Positions 9,387-20,240 are shown, counted from the stretch's first letter. The stretch: DNA of 42,037 bases from Fragilaria crotonensis (GCA_022925895.1 JAKSYS010000560.1:1-42037); one strand, 5' to 3'. Notes: generated by a model from the sequence alone, not told the origin. Program-made: numbers and translations.

Positions 9387-10582
9387 AGGGAAAAGAGTTT
9401 GCCATCGTGTGTGACCACATTAATATGGTGCTTGAGGAATGGGATGACATTCTCAGGTGAAGTTGGGAAGAAAATTCTGTGAAGTTCTTCCAATCTCATA
9501 GGAAGCTGCATCATTGTAGTACTTGTAGGTGGATTCAGCAGTTCTGGAGACTTGGAGAGGCACTCAGAGGAGAATTTGCAAGTTTGGCCCTGGAATTTGT
9601 CCAAGATTGCCATTATTGTTTTCGCTCGTTCTCCGCCAATTCTTGGTGCCTGGAGGTGAGTAGACATGTTGTGGGAAGCTCTGGCTTCGCTTGATGTGAT
9701 GTCGTCGTCAGAATCGCTCTTGCGAGCTTCGCGCTTGCACGGCGTAGGAAAACGTACGTTCTGCGCTAATTCCTTGATGCAGTCCACTGTTCGGACGATT
9801 TCTCCTCGAGTATTCGTCGGAAATTTGATTGTTGACATGCATTGGAGAGCCTTTTTGAAGGCGGTTTGGATGATACCCCTCTTGTCGTAGTGGAGGTCTT
9901 CGGCGTTCGTCGCCGGAATCTTGAAAGGGTCGCATTTCGCGACTTCATTGTTGTTCTTGATCTTGATGGTTTCGACGTTAAAATTGAATCTGACACGTTG
10001 GTTCTTGATAGGCCTTTCGTAGGAGGCAAGTTGGGGGTCTTCTTGGCGCGGGATGATGGTGGAAGCGAAGGTATTGCGCGCATAATTGTCTTGATTGTCT
10101 TGGAGTTCGGCGGCTGCGATGTCGTTGATGGCGCCGGGTTTGATGGAAAGAGAATGGGAGCGACCCATATCGGTAGATCCTGCTTCGTAGGAGAGTTCGC
10201 AGGCGTAGTTAACTCTGTTGTTGGTGTCTTGACCTTGGAGGCGTTCTTGATCGATGGTTTCAAGGAAACGCGAGATGACGGCGGACTCTTGCTCTGGAGT
10301 CAGGGCCGTTGCGGTGCGCTGAAAATGGCCTGGAGCTTGCTTGGGGCTCTTCTTGGGCCTGTAGGTGTTAGATTCAGCAATGGAAGAAGTGTTAGTAGTT
10401 GCAACAAAGGAAAAGGAATGCTTCTTGAAAGGTAGGGCAGCATTTTTGAGTGCATCAAAAGGAGCTGCAATGTCGCCGTCTGCGGCAACATAGATCGCCA
10501 TGTGCTTTGTTGGTTTGACACAATGGGTGGGTGGGCAGTTGGCCTCAGTTGGAGGCAAAGGGGTTAGTGCTGGGTTGACCAT
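9383..10582 (-). CDS. ORF1 of the LTR element, unknown function
   Basis: The frame is open from about 10732, but the ATG at 10582 sits in a near-ideal context (CACCATGG) and is preferred, giving 399 aa. It begins MVNPALTPLPPTEAN. No catalytic motif was recognised. Features are a basic KKSPKQAPGHFQR stretch, helices around TPEQESAVISRFLETIDQE and GIIQTAFKKALQCMS, and a C-terminal PMRLEELHRIFFPTSPEN helix region. The stop TGA overlaps the gag frame, which continues in -1. ORF1 could be the N-terminal half of one Gag polyprotein reached by frameshifting, or an independent leader protein. A separate protein ahead of gag is unusual for Copia-type elements. Confidence 0.65.
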   Translation of the reverse strand: MVNPALTPLPPTEANCPPTHCVKPTKHMAIYVAADGDIAAPFDALKNAALPFKKHSFSFVATTNTSSIAESNTYRPKKSPKQAPGHFQRTATALTPEQESAVISRFLETIDQERLQGQDTNNRVNYACELSYEAGSTDMGRSHSLSIKPGAINDIAAAELQDNQDNYARNTFASTIIPRQEDPQLASYERPIKNQRVRFNFNVETIKIKNNNEVAKCDPFKIPATNAEDLHYDKRGIIQTAFKKALQCMSTIKFPTNTRGEIVRTVDCIKELAQNVRFPTPCKREARKSDSDDDITSSEARASHNMSTHLQAPRIGGERAKTIMAILDKFQGQTCKFSSECLSKSPELLNPPTSTTMMQLPMRLEELHRIFFPTSPENVIPFLKHHINVVTHDGKLFSL

Positions 10583-10741
10583 GGTGAGAGTTGCAAAAGT
10601 TGAGGATGAAGGGTGAGTTGGGTTAGACAAGTTTTGCAAAAAAAAGTGAGCACAAGGAATGAGAATTTCAATTCTCTGGCAGTAGGAACATGTACTGCTG
10701 GTATAAAGGTGAGCTGGAAGGGAAAAGAACAAGGTTAGAGC

Positions 10742-10775
10742 AATTTAAATCGGTGCTAGGCACCAAATTTAAATT
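10742..10775 (-). other. Leader hairpin of the LTR element
   Basis: AATTTAAAT (10742-10750) pairs with ATTTAAATT (10767-10775), and GGTGC (10752-10756) pairs with GCACC (10760-10764). A 3-nt loop and a small internal bulge remain. It lies between the primer-site array and ORF1, where packaging or dimerisation structures occur in retroelements; that role is an inference. Confidence 0.6.
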
Positions 10776-10794
10776 GAATAGGCTGAGTTTCGTC

Positions 10795-10841
10795 GCGAGC
10801 AACCAGGTGAGCTACCAGGATAGCAACCTGGCGAGCAACCA
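10795..10841 (-). repeat. Four-fold 12-bp array at the primer-binding site
   Basis: Plus-strand units are GCGAGCAACCAG, GTGAGCTACCAG, GATAGCAACCTG and GCGAGCAACCA(T). The last one directly abuts the 5' LTR. On the minus strand the copy next to the LTR reads TGGTTGCTCGC, which has the TGG start expected of a primer-binding site complementary to a tRNA 3' CCA end. The other copies supply near-identical alternatives. Confidence 0.7.
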
Positions 10842-11730
10842 TGATATGGTTCGGGTTAACGGAACCTGTCGACGCGCAGGTCGGCATAGGTTCAGGTTAA
10901 GAACCAGGACGTAACCGTTACGGGTACGCCCCAGTAGGTAAGTGTCTAGTACGACACTGACTACTGCTTAGTGTGTCTATAAACGGTACAGCAATACAAT
11001 GCTGTCTACCGCTACAGACAACGATACGTATACTATCTGTCGGTCTATCGCTACATAAATGTGCGAGGGACTGACTAGTAATAATATCGCTTTGGTCATA
11101 GTGGGCACTGTCTAATAGTTTATCGTTATGTACGGTAACGATAACTCAGACGCACGGACTATGGCCGGGCAGAGGAAGTGATGTGCAAAAAGTACTGCTG
11201 TACTGCTTGCCGTGCTGTGTGCTGTCGTAATAGTGAGTACCGTCGTACTGACTACTGATATATGTACAGTATGGTGAGGTTGACAATTTGACGACCGGCG
11301 GTAAAAATTCGTCATGGTCAAATTCATTCATCATGTGCAAATATGTGCAGTATTCACGAAAAGGTAAGTGGCACTAAAAATGAATTATTTCGACAATTGT
11401 GAGAAGAGTGAGGAGCGACACGAGGTGAGAGGTCTGATAGATGGGGAGTGTTCCTGGGAACAATGAGGAACACTCCTCGTTTCTCGGAGACGTCGTTTCG
11501 TGCCGCGGTGTGGTCGTCGGTACACGAGGCGTTGAGTCTCGTTTGAAAATGAGTGTTCATGCTCATGGGATGAGATGAACATGATTTGAATCGACGAGAG
11601 TTTTGATTCCAGTCGTGCAGTGTCGCACTGGTTACTGGAGCACGGATGTAACGTTTTACTGTGCACACGGGCGACAGTTAGGGATAGGGATACATGTAAA
11701 AATATATAGGGCGATACTGGAAGTCTGTCA
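10842..11730 (-). repeat. 5' LTR
   Basis: 889 bp with minus-strand ends TGACAG...ATATCA, followed on the plus strand by the second target copy AGTTC (11731-11735). The promoter of the element should lie here; no TATA box could be assigned with confidence. Confidence 0.92.
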
Positions 11731-11908
11731 AGTTCCACATTCTAAGTAGCTAGATTACCACAAAATCCGACAGAAAAAGCCGTCTAATTTACAGAGCGGG
11801 TGTCAGAATTTCATCGTGCTGCTCGAAAAAATCTGAACGCGGTGCGAGAAAGATACCATCAATATGTCCAAAATAGGTTTCTAAAGGCTCGAGACCAATA
11901 TGTCCGAT

Positions 11909-11938
11909 TCAGATTTCGCTCCAGCGGTGGGGATGCTC
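11909..11938 (-). repeat. Right 30-bp terminal inverted repeat
   Basis: Reverse complement of 5181-5210 without mismatch, ending GGTGGGGATGCTC. Confidence 0.85.
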
Positions 11939-12402
11939 CAAAATAAGGTCACAGGAGCTAATCCTTGACGTACAGTAGCAATACCAGGAGGTTCCGGAAT
12001 ATCGTCTTAACTGTCTAATAACGGAGTATTGAACATGGGATCAATCTTCCATTGGCAGTCATTCCGAATTCCATCGCAAAAGAAACCACTCCGAGTACGA
12101 GTACTGTAATACCGTACAGTACTCGAGTACTCCTCCGCTTAGGAAATCTCAAAAACACTTTCGCGTTAGACGATATTGCTTCGTACTTAATGATACCAAA
12201 AGGTAGATTGCTACTATATAACATTTAACGTGTCTCTGACATTTCGCGTGGAAGCATGCTCTGATATCTTATTATAGTTTCTGGATTGGTCACGATCCGA
12301 ACATAGACTTCAAAAATCTTCACGGATTGCTTCATGGAAAACATATAGATACTCCAAAGTTTTCAATGGAATCTTTGATATCGATTCTGATTTTTTCCTT
12401 GG

Positions 12403-12666
12403 ACCTTCTTAAATCTTCTTAAGTAATTTCCGACCTTCTTAAACTTTCTTAAGATATTTCGATCTTCTTAATTCTTCTTAAACTTTCTTAAGTTATTTTC
12501 GATCTTCTTAATTCTTCTTAAACTTTCTTAAGATATTTTTGATCTTCTTAATTCTTCTTAAACTTTCTTAAGACATTTTCAGTCTTCTTAATTCTTCTTA
12601 AACTTTCTTAAGACATTTTCAGTCTTCTTAATTCAACTTAAACGTTCTCAAGACATTTTCAGTCTT
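12403..12666. repeat. 40-bp minisatellite, TTCTTAA-rich
   Basis: About six units of 40 bp built from GATCTTCTTAATTCTTCTTA plus AACTTTCTTAAGATATTTTC-like halves. The edges are degenerate. The same sequence type recurs at 20241-20512 in the same orientation. Confidence 0.9.
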
Positions 12667-15600
12667 GATATCTCCCATGGCATTTGTCAATCTCATGAAA
12701 TCTTCAGTGATGACACAACCGGTTCGCAGTTTGCAAGGTAGAAAAGGCTGGCACGAACCGTACGTACGCCCTTTCTGTGACTGACTGCACAGTGCACAGT
12801 ACCAGCAATCTGCATCCTCATCGCGTATGGAACAGTACAAGAGTCCTCACAATTCGTACAGGAGCACGGCGTTCTCGTACGCCAGTGCTTTGTAGGCAAA
12901 GCACGACATTTATTACCTACACGAAGCGCAAGTACAGCAGTGCGTGTTTTTATGTACTGTACGCTGTACGGAGTGGGTTGGAGAATATGGTCCTACTTAC
13001 ACGTGTACTGCAGCACGTAGTGCTTGCACTTTTTCTCATTCTCACTTTTGATACAACTTAAAATACCACCCCGTGCGTAGAGTGTGGTGAATTTTAAAAG
13101 TACGCGTGTGCGCAAGTACTATGAAACTGCTAGTTAGTAGTACTCCCCTCTACTAAGCTATGATACTAGTCGTAGCCGCGATTACTCCTATTAGAATAGT
13201 TCTTTATTTACCCCTCCTTTCAACTCGATGCCCTTCCTCAGCTTTTTGCAGGATTATGAATTATTTGTTTCTAAGTCATAATCAATCAAAGGTGAGAGCC
13301 AGTTAAGCATTTCACTTAAGATAACAAGAATTTCCCTGCACATTCCACACAATACATTTAATTGTTAAGACACTACCCTATTATGCTTTCCTGGTAGACC
13401 TCACACCACTATGGTCTTCATTTTTCACATACCTGAGAAATCTAACACCAATCTGGTGTTTATGTTTCATACATGTTTTCAAAGCTCAATCATGTTTGAG
13501 GCAACCTCCTGCCTACCAAGAACCAGCCAGTGTTCAAACAAAAGAGGATTCCAGAATCAATCATACTTACCAGCAGCTATTCTCTTGAAAATGACTGTTT
13601 TGATGAGGGTTTCCTTTATGGTAATTTCACCTGCAGCCCTCCACCCATCTCCTGCTGATTTGTTCTGTGTGAAAATATCACCTGATCCTATTAAGTTCTG
13701 TCGATTGTGTGCTCGCTCCTTCTCAATTAGGTGTGTGGATACTTTCAGATTTTTTTGATTTTTTTAATGTGTTTCTCTGAGACTAATGCAAATGTCAGTG
13801 AGCCATTCCCTGTGGTGCATTGATTTGGAGCCATGCTACAGCAATTCACCATAACAACATGCAAATCATGTTGGCTCAGGTACATTGCTGGTCCCACCAG
13901 TACCTAGAAAAACATGTTATTGTGTGCCTCCTGCTCTCTGTTGAATTGCAGCACCAGCGGATATACGCTTATGAAATATTTGGTTGTATTGTCATCAGTG
14001 CCTCTGAGTTGCCATCAATAGCCTCACCACTTTCACACAACCCTTTGTGAATCCAGCATCTTCGAGCCTAATAATCATGATTTCCACACATAACCCCTTA
14101 AAACAATCCTTGATGCTGTGTGTTGCTTGCTGGCATACAGATACTGGTCCGACTACCTAAAAGACTATTTTGTACTTGTATGTTCTCTCTGTTAAGGAGC
14201 AGGGGATATGTGCTCCTAAAACATATGGTTGCAGTATAAGTGTCTCTGAGTTGCCTTTGTTAATCCAGCCACCATATGGGTGTATGAAATTCATGCCTTC
14301 CACATGTTTTACCAAAAGAGTAGTCCTTCTTGTTTGTGACAAGTCCAGACATAATCATAGTTGATTTTTAATGCAAAAGGCCATGCAGGTTTGAAGTTGG
14401 AAGTACCTGGTAGTTAGTTTTGAAGTGTAGTAGACATGATAGCTGACAGTGAGATCAGGAAAATTCTCTGAGTACTGAATACTACTTGCAAGCGGTATTG
14501 GAGTATTGTGGAGTGGGCACTGAAGTACTCACTACTACTAGAGCACCTGGTAAAGGAGAACTCATGAAGAAGAGGGATCATCCTTGTGGAAGTGGTATAG
14601 TGGTGGTATTTTGATACAAGGTAGTAAATGACGGGAAAATATCACCACTTTTGGTACCACCAAGTGGTATAGAATATCTAAAAAAACCACATCAAATTGA
14701 TGATAGTCACTAACTTTACAACCTTCCTTATAGCTAGTCCTTAGTTAATCGATACCACTACGGTGTTATTTCGTGAATAATTCTTTTATTTAGTAATGAA
14801 TCTCATCGTATTACACTTCTTGTCATTGAATGGAACTTCAGTACTGAAGTACTTATTTAGCAGCAGGCACTCCAATACAAAGGCTTCACAAAACCACTTG
14901 TCACCCAAGAAGAAGTTCCAGGTTTAATAATAAAGCCACAATGACTTTTAAAACCAGGTGATATAATTGAAAAGCACTTGAAAACCAGTGAAAATGCCAG
15001 TTGGATTGACTACCGGCAGCCAGTATGAAACATCAGTGTGGTTGTCAAGTACTGAAAACCCCATAAATAGTTTCGTGTTTGTTCGTTTCACTACTCTGAA
15101 ACTACTAGGGGAAGAGACTAGACGATTGACAACGAAATATGATGCCAAGGATACAAAATACTTTAATAGATCCAGCATTGCCTTGTTGCTCTTTTGGGCT
15201 TAATTGCAACAGTTCAAGTTCCTTGTTCACCATGTTTCCAGAAAAATGAGTGCATTTCAATGGTTGAAAAGGTAAAGATAGTTGAACACAAGCTGTAAAC
15301 TGAGTGAAATGAGCAATCTTAAACTGCAGTTGCAGTTTGCTATGATGTATCTGATCATCACATAGTAGTACCGGTTCAGCGGCAGCTCAACGTACTTGAA
15401 ATAATTGTGTGAGCTTGCAAGCGCCGATAACCAAAAAGAACCCCTCAGTCGAATGAAGCATTCATTTTCAGACACAAATTTGGTTCATTATGAGCAACAT
15501 AATCTCCAGGGTCTCTTGCATCCAATGTGTACTCCAAACTGCAAATCAGACATGAGCCATTCACTTGCTTGTCATGCAAGTGGTGAAGTCATGGGACAGC

Positions 15601-16513
15601 ATATTTGTCAATTTTGGTGTTGTTGTTGTTAAATGTGAATTGTTTGACAAGATATAAGAATTGTACATTTAAATAACCTATATCTTGAACTTTCATTGGC
15701 AGAAGAACTGCGTTCAAGTACAGCAGCAGCTGTAGTAGTACATAGCCTCCATTGTTTCCTGGTTTTCATGTTGCTATCTTTTAAACACATTAAAAATTCA
15801 TGATGCCTAGCATTCTTCAGCAATAGGCAATTGCAAAAATACTCAATCAGTGCTCCAAATACGGTCCTCAGTAAATGCAAAAGGGTGTTCCTTGTAAGGT
15901 ACTATTAATAAGACTTGATTTCTCTTCCAACTGAAGTTTGTGCAGCAGCAATATAACCTTAGTATCCTTCACATCCCAAATCCTTCTAGGTACCATGGCT
16001 ATGGTACCTTAGAGACCCTGCTGCCATGGTTTCCAGTCTTGGTCTTCTTTCCCATTGTAGTCCATCCAAGGTCAGTTTTAGCCATGCCACTACCAACCTG
16101 CCGTGTATTGGACACCAGCATGCTACTGTGGTACAGTCACCGGAACTCCGAATAGACCGTGTTGCTGCCTTCTGCAGTAGTCACAGTCTACCGGGGTACA
16201 AGTACAAGGTAGTACCAGGTACTTGTACTGCAACAGCCGACAAACCTACAGTACTGCAGCACTACTCGTAGTACTGGAGTACTACTTGTACATAACAAGT
16301 GCTTGGACTACTGTATGCATATTCATAGTCCAGCACCCAGCAAACCCGCTCCGTATGCTCTGTAGGAGGTACAGCTGGTTTTTCGTTGAAGCGTCCGAAC
16401 GTAGGTTGTGTACAATTCGTACCATGCACGCATATTATTTCCATATCCTTTATCAAGTTTTAGTAGCAGCTGTCTCCTGCGACCATAAAAATCCATCTCT
16501 GTCGACATGATGA
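12667..16513. other. AT-rich stretch without a recognisable gene
   Basis: Only short ORFs (under ~115 codons) without domain signatures occur on either strand. GTAC/AGTACT-rich patches lie near 12940-13010, 14490-14540 and 16190-16290. Around 14600-14680, words such as GGTATTTTGATACAAGG and TGGTACCACCAAGTGGTA recall, but do not match, the GTATCA arrays. Non-coding filler of a larger element is possible. Confidence 0.4.
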
Positions 16514-19500
16514 TCACACCTCGTCCTCCTCGTTTCTTGTCTTTGCTTCTTTGAGTGCACTGTTGACGAAGCCACGATCGAAGTCCAATGCACACCTGTG
16601 AGACTTGAACAATTTCATCAGGCGTTGGATTTCGGAGTACAGAAGTCCTTGATCTTCTGTTATACTTGTGGCGATGAAGTTGTGGGTACGACCTTGCTGC
16701 CTCATTCTCTGCTGACTCTCAAAAGATGATGGTAAGTACAAATATATGCGCGCTCTCGAAGCAAACTTTCCCATCCTTTCTTTGGTCAACTCCTTGATTG
16801 AACACGTTGAATCTCTCACAAGTTGTTTGAAATTCTCTCGTCCCCTTTTGAGATACAGGAACCCGTCGGTAGAAAGCCTTTGCGTGACCCCAGCAAAATT
16901 CAATGCCTTCCCCTGCTAATTCGGCATGGAACTTTGGTGTTAGAAGTACCGTGATGCCCAGCTGAGATCCAAGGTACTGAAGTGCCGTTTCCTCATCCTT
17001 GAAATCAGCACACTCTGCGATGAGATGGCGTAGGGAATACCGTAAGTCAATCTTCCCTGAAATTGTGTCTTTCTTTCCGTCGACAGTGTATTTATCTAAC
17101 TCACTTGGATCAATCAGTCCTCTTTCCCACAGAACTTGTAGCATGCCTTTAGATTTTCCTTCCCATCCAGATAGGATTTTGTCGACTTCTTTGTGAGTTT
17201 CGATTGAATTGTTTCTTGCCAATTCCTGAAGTTCGGCTTTAGTGTACCCGCGTTTTTGTTGGAGCGTCACACCCTTTTCGTTGAGCTCTTCAAGAAGGGT
17301 CTTCTTTGTTTTTTCAATTGGCTTGCTTCTTTTCCCCATTATTCGATCATGACGTTGTAAGTCACGTTGCTCTGGTGTCAAATACCATGGGCCACAGTCG
17401 TCAGTATTGAATACCATTGACTGTGTGTCTCCGATGCCCAGGGTTGGTGAGTGTGTGCCCAGATAACCCTCTTGTGACATTATGACTGTGTCTCTCATCT
17501 GCTGTTTTGATCCTCCAAAGTTCTTTTGCATGTTGATCGCACTGAGTGCACCATCACGTTTGCGAGCGTGTCCCTGAGAATGATCGAACAAAAATACAAA
17601 ATCGAAGCTTGGATATAGGATTCGTAGGCAATCAACCACATCCTCAAGCTGAAGACTCATGTGGTATGAATTCCAATAACCCTGATTATTGATTCCGATG
17701 AACAAGTATTTTACGAAGGGGGATTCCAACAAAATCGGCTTCCTCGTTGTTCCCAAGATTTCCATCGCAGCTGTTGTATCGAGGTAATTTCCACCGCCGA
17801 GAGCTGCTGTTTGCCTTGCCATATTCACTCTTTGTAACTCATCCTCTGTCATCTGCCTGCCAAAGCCGAATTCGCGTGACACGAACGCAGAAAGCATATA
17901 CCCATCGCCCTCCGACTTGGGCAGAAGTGGCACTTGTCCTTTGGCCCAACCCATTGTTTGGAGGACAGTAGATACTGCGCGAAGACAGACTCATCTTGAC
18001 CAATAATCATCAAGGGCCTGACTGATGATGACACTCGTATGCTTGTTTTTGCTTCAACATCTCGCGCTGCCTCTTCTCCCCTTTTGATTCTTGATATGCA
18101 ATTCTTCCAATAGTCAACGTGAAACTCAACCCGAGTCTCATCAGATATAATATCATAGTAATGATGTCCGAAATCTGTGTCTAAGGTCTTGATCGTAGCA
18201 GCTTCACTGAGTGGAAGCTGAATCCAACGCCGACAACGTGGCTCAAGCACGGTAAGGTAGTTCTTGCAGAATGCATTTCGATGTGCGACAACATCTTCAC
18301 GTTCATGGCCATCGACGTAGAAGCTCTTCCTTCTCGTATCATACTTGAATCCGAGTAATCGCATCCAGCGCCATGCTGTTGTGAAGCTCATGTTTTTAAG
18401 TCTATGTGCGCGAAGGAATAGCGCAATATCATCCTCATCTTGATCGACATCGACAGGATTGCTAGTAGGATTAATGGCTGTAGTACTTGTACTCAATGTT
18501 GACGTTTCTGCAGTATCTTCGTCTACTACCGATTCACGTTTCCACAACGCAGCCAGCCTTGGGATTACAGACGAATGAACGAATTGATAGACTGCTTCAA
18601 TTGAAAGATGTGACAAGTTCTCGACGCCAAATGCAACAATCTGCTCCTTTGCGCATGGAAACACTTCGAGAACTCGAGGAAGAGGTCGTTTCCCACACTG
18701 AACAGACAAGTTTGGGTTTGGGAAGCATTCAAAATTACGGAACACAATGTTCCAATTTGCGATGGTTTTATAGAAGGTTGCTTGCGTCATACCAACAGTG
18801 TTCAATACCTTACAAGATTCAGTGCAACAGTCTTGCCACGTCCATTCATTCATTTTTGCAAGAGCCAATCGGTACGCATAACAAAGAAACGTCGCCCTTT
18901 GCCTGACAGCGCATATCTCAGCTTTGGTACACACGTTGTCGATATCTCTACCTTGCACAACATTCCTCCAATTATTTTCTTCCTCATGAACGCTTTGAAG
19001 CAGTACAATCCTTCTCTGAAGTGCTTCCATTGGAGTTTCAGAATCGAAATCAGTATCATTCCCATCCTCGCAATTCGTTGTCCCATGTTTCTTTGGTGGT
19101 TTGAACACTCGGTATGCCTCTGGGCTACATGGCCAGTAACTTGAGCTAGAAGCATCAGCAGCAATCATTACAGCGGCCGCACCAGTATCTCCTATCCTTG
19201 CTCGTTTGCTCGGTGATTGCTCAACAATGTCTCCGATCCTTCCTCCCGTTGTAGCCTCCGTGTTGACAGGTGTAGTTATCATTGTGTCGAGAGCGGGTCT
19301 TGATCTTGTGCTTGGAATGACTAGCACATTTGCGGCTGCTTCCATTACTTTTTCGTTCCATGCACTGTTAAGTGGACATGGGTACCGTATCTGCCTTGAT
19401 TTCTCTGTGAAGTAGTAATAGAATGTGTTCTTGTATGTGACTCTGAACACTCCTGTTGTGTTTGATCCATCAAATCGGTGCATCAATTCTCCGAAAGAAG

Positions 19501-19696
19501 CCGACTTGGACATCCCTGTATTGAACCTTCTTACATCAATGACGCCAAGGGACGCATTGACATCAAATCTCCCTAAAGCTTCAGCCCAAGTTGATGCAGG
19601 AAGCCAGCAATTTGACAATCTCGGACCATACGTGATGTCTGTTCGAAGTAGCATGACGGCATCAGTCAAAATAGCATATTTACCTTTGTCAACCAT
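16514..19696 (-). pseudogene. Tc1/mariner-superfamily-like DDE transposase, frameshifted
   Basis: The gene reads from the ATG at 19696 in three frames. Segment 1 runs to ~17941; the frame changes at CCAAAGGACAA (one base apparently lost). Segment 2 runs to ~16843; the frame changes again at AAAAGGGGACG (one base apparently gained). Segment 3 ends at the TGA at 16514. Catalytic landmarks are GQDESVFAQY (first Asp, end of segment 1), VFLFDHSQGHARKRDGAL (second Asp) and FHAELAGEGIEFCWGHAK (Glu, in the helix typical of IS630/Tc1-like enzymes). The layout D-(F)DxxxxH-KFHxELxxIExCWG matches a family common in fungal genomes. A long ~480-residue N-terminal region precedes the core and contains helices consistent with DNA binding. 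The catalytic residues survive, so decay is recent, or the indels are assembly errors. Confidence 0.75.
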
Positions 19697-19699
19697 TGT

Positions 19700-19774
19700 A
19701 TCTATAGATTTATCACCAACAGTAGGTTCACTGAGTTACATAGGAAGGTGACTGCAGGAGGTAAATCTATAGAT
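19700..19774. promoter_or_regulatory. Inverted repeat just upstream of the transposase ATG
   Basis: ATCTATAGATTTA (19700-19712) and TAAATCTATAGAT (19762-19774) are perfect 13-bp inverted copies around a ~49-nt loop. The inner arm begins 3 nt upstream of the start codon, so it could be a 5'-leader hairpin or an operator-like site for the transposase. Confidence 0.5.
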
Positions 19775-19855
19775 TAGAATGGAAATGTTGCAAACGACGG
19801 CTTGAAAATCTCATTGTGGAAGCCTTGCTTCCAACACGACAAAGTCCCGCCCTCG

Positions 19856-19863
19856 TGACGTCA
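19856..19863. promoter_or_regulatory. TGACGTCA CRE-like palindrome
   Basis: Perfect 8-bp palindrome 160 bp upstream of the transposase start. TGACGTCA-type sites bind bZIP factors and are known cAMP/CO2-response elements in diatoms. A second copy at 21930-21937 has no gene nearby. Confidence 0.3.
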
Positions 19864-20240
19864 TATTGGCAGTGAAATCGGTCTAGCGTAGAATTAATAC
19901 TGGGACGTGCGCCCGGATTTTAGAACAGAAAACCAGCTGTAGATATACGCATAAATGCGTGCTGTGTTGAGTGTGGAGTGCGATAGAAGCCCCAATCCTT
20001 ACTGATCCTATCGTGATTCAGGCGGTGAATACGCCGTCATAAGTAAATCGATAATCAACTGACTCTTGAATGGTGTATGAAAAATGTTTTGTCAATTCTA
20101 GGTGAAATGTCACCAACTACTAAGCTACTACCGGTATTTAGGTAGTAGAATGCCCTTTTCTTCCATGGAAGAAAACGAGCCTGGTACACGTGTACTCATC
20201 ATTCTACGCACAGAACTCTTTCTGATCGGACATCCCCAAA

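Larger units (their letters stand above)
5761..11730 (-). mobile_element. Gag-only LTR retrotransposon (TR-GAG-like)
   Basis: The element has two ~890-bp direct repeats with TG...CA ends in the minus orientation (TGACAGACTTCC ... CCATATCA). They are flanked by a perfect 5-bp duplication AGTTC (5756-5760 and 11731-11735). The order on the minus strand is 5' LTR, putative primer site, leader hairpin, ORF1, gag with a zinc knuckle, polypurine tract, 3' LTR. No protease, integrase, reverse transcriptase or RNase H reading frame is present between the gag stop at 6882 and the 3' LTR. The element must depend on a partner for replication. LTR similarity (roughly a dozen and a half differences in 890 bp) points to a fairly recent insertion. 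Confidence 0.92.
5181..11938. mobile_element. MITE-like TIR element split by an LTR retrotransposon
   Basis: A perfect 30-bp inverted repeat bounds this unit: 5181-5210 begins GAGCATCCCCACCGCTGGAG, and 11909-11938 is its reverse complement. Removing the retrotransposon (5761-11730) and one target copy leaves about 780 bp of non-coding DNA. The ends GAGCATCYCCA resemble termini of many plant PIF/Harbinger-type MITEs. The flanking trinucleotides are TAA (left) and CAA (right), so a 3-bp TWA duplication would need one mutation. The unit has no transposase and would be mobilised in trans. The superfamily assignment is an inference from the ends. Confidence 0.7.

Noticed and set aside
9842-10435. 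197-codon plus-strand ORF rich in Val/Gly/Asp
   Set aside because: Antisense to ORF1 of the LTR element, which has a strong Kozak ATG and fits the element's strand. The plus ORF has no domain.
13411-13758. 115-codon plus-strand ORF
   Set aside because: No domain, Phe/Ser-rich composition as expected from AT-rich non-coding DNA, and no splice or start context support.
17935-17946. Programmed -1 frameshift in the DDE transposase
   Set aside because: No slippery heptamer in the correct phase, and a second frame break downstream; mutation or assembly error is simpler.
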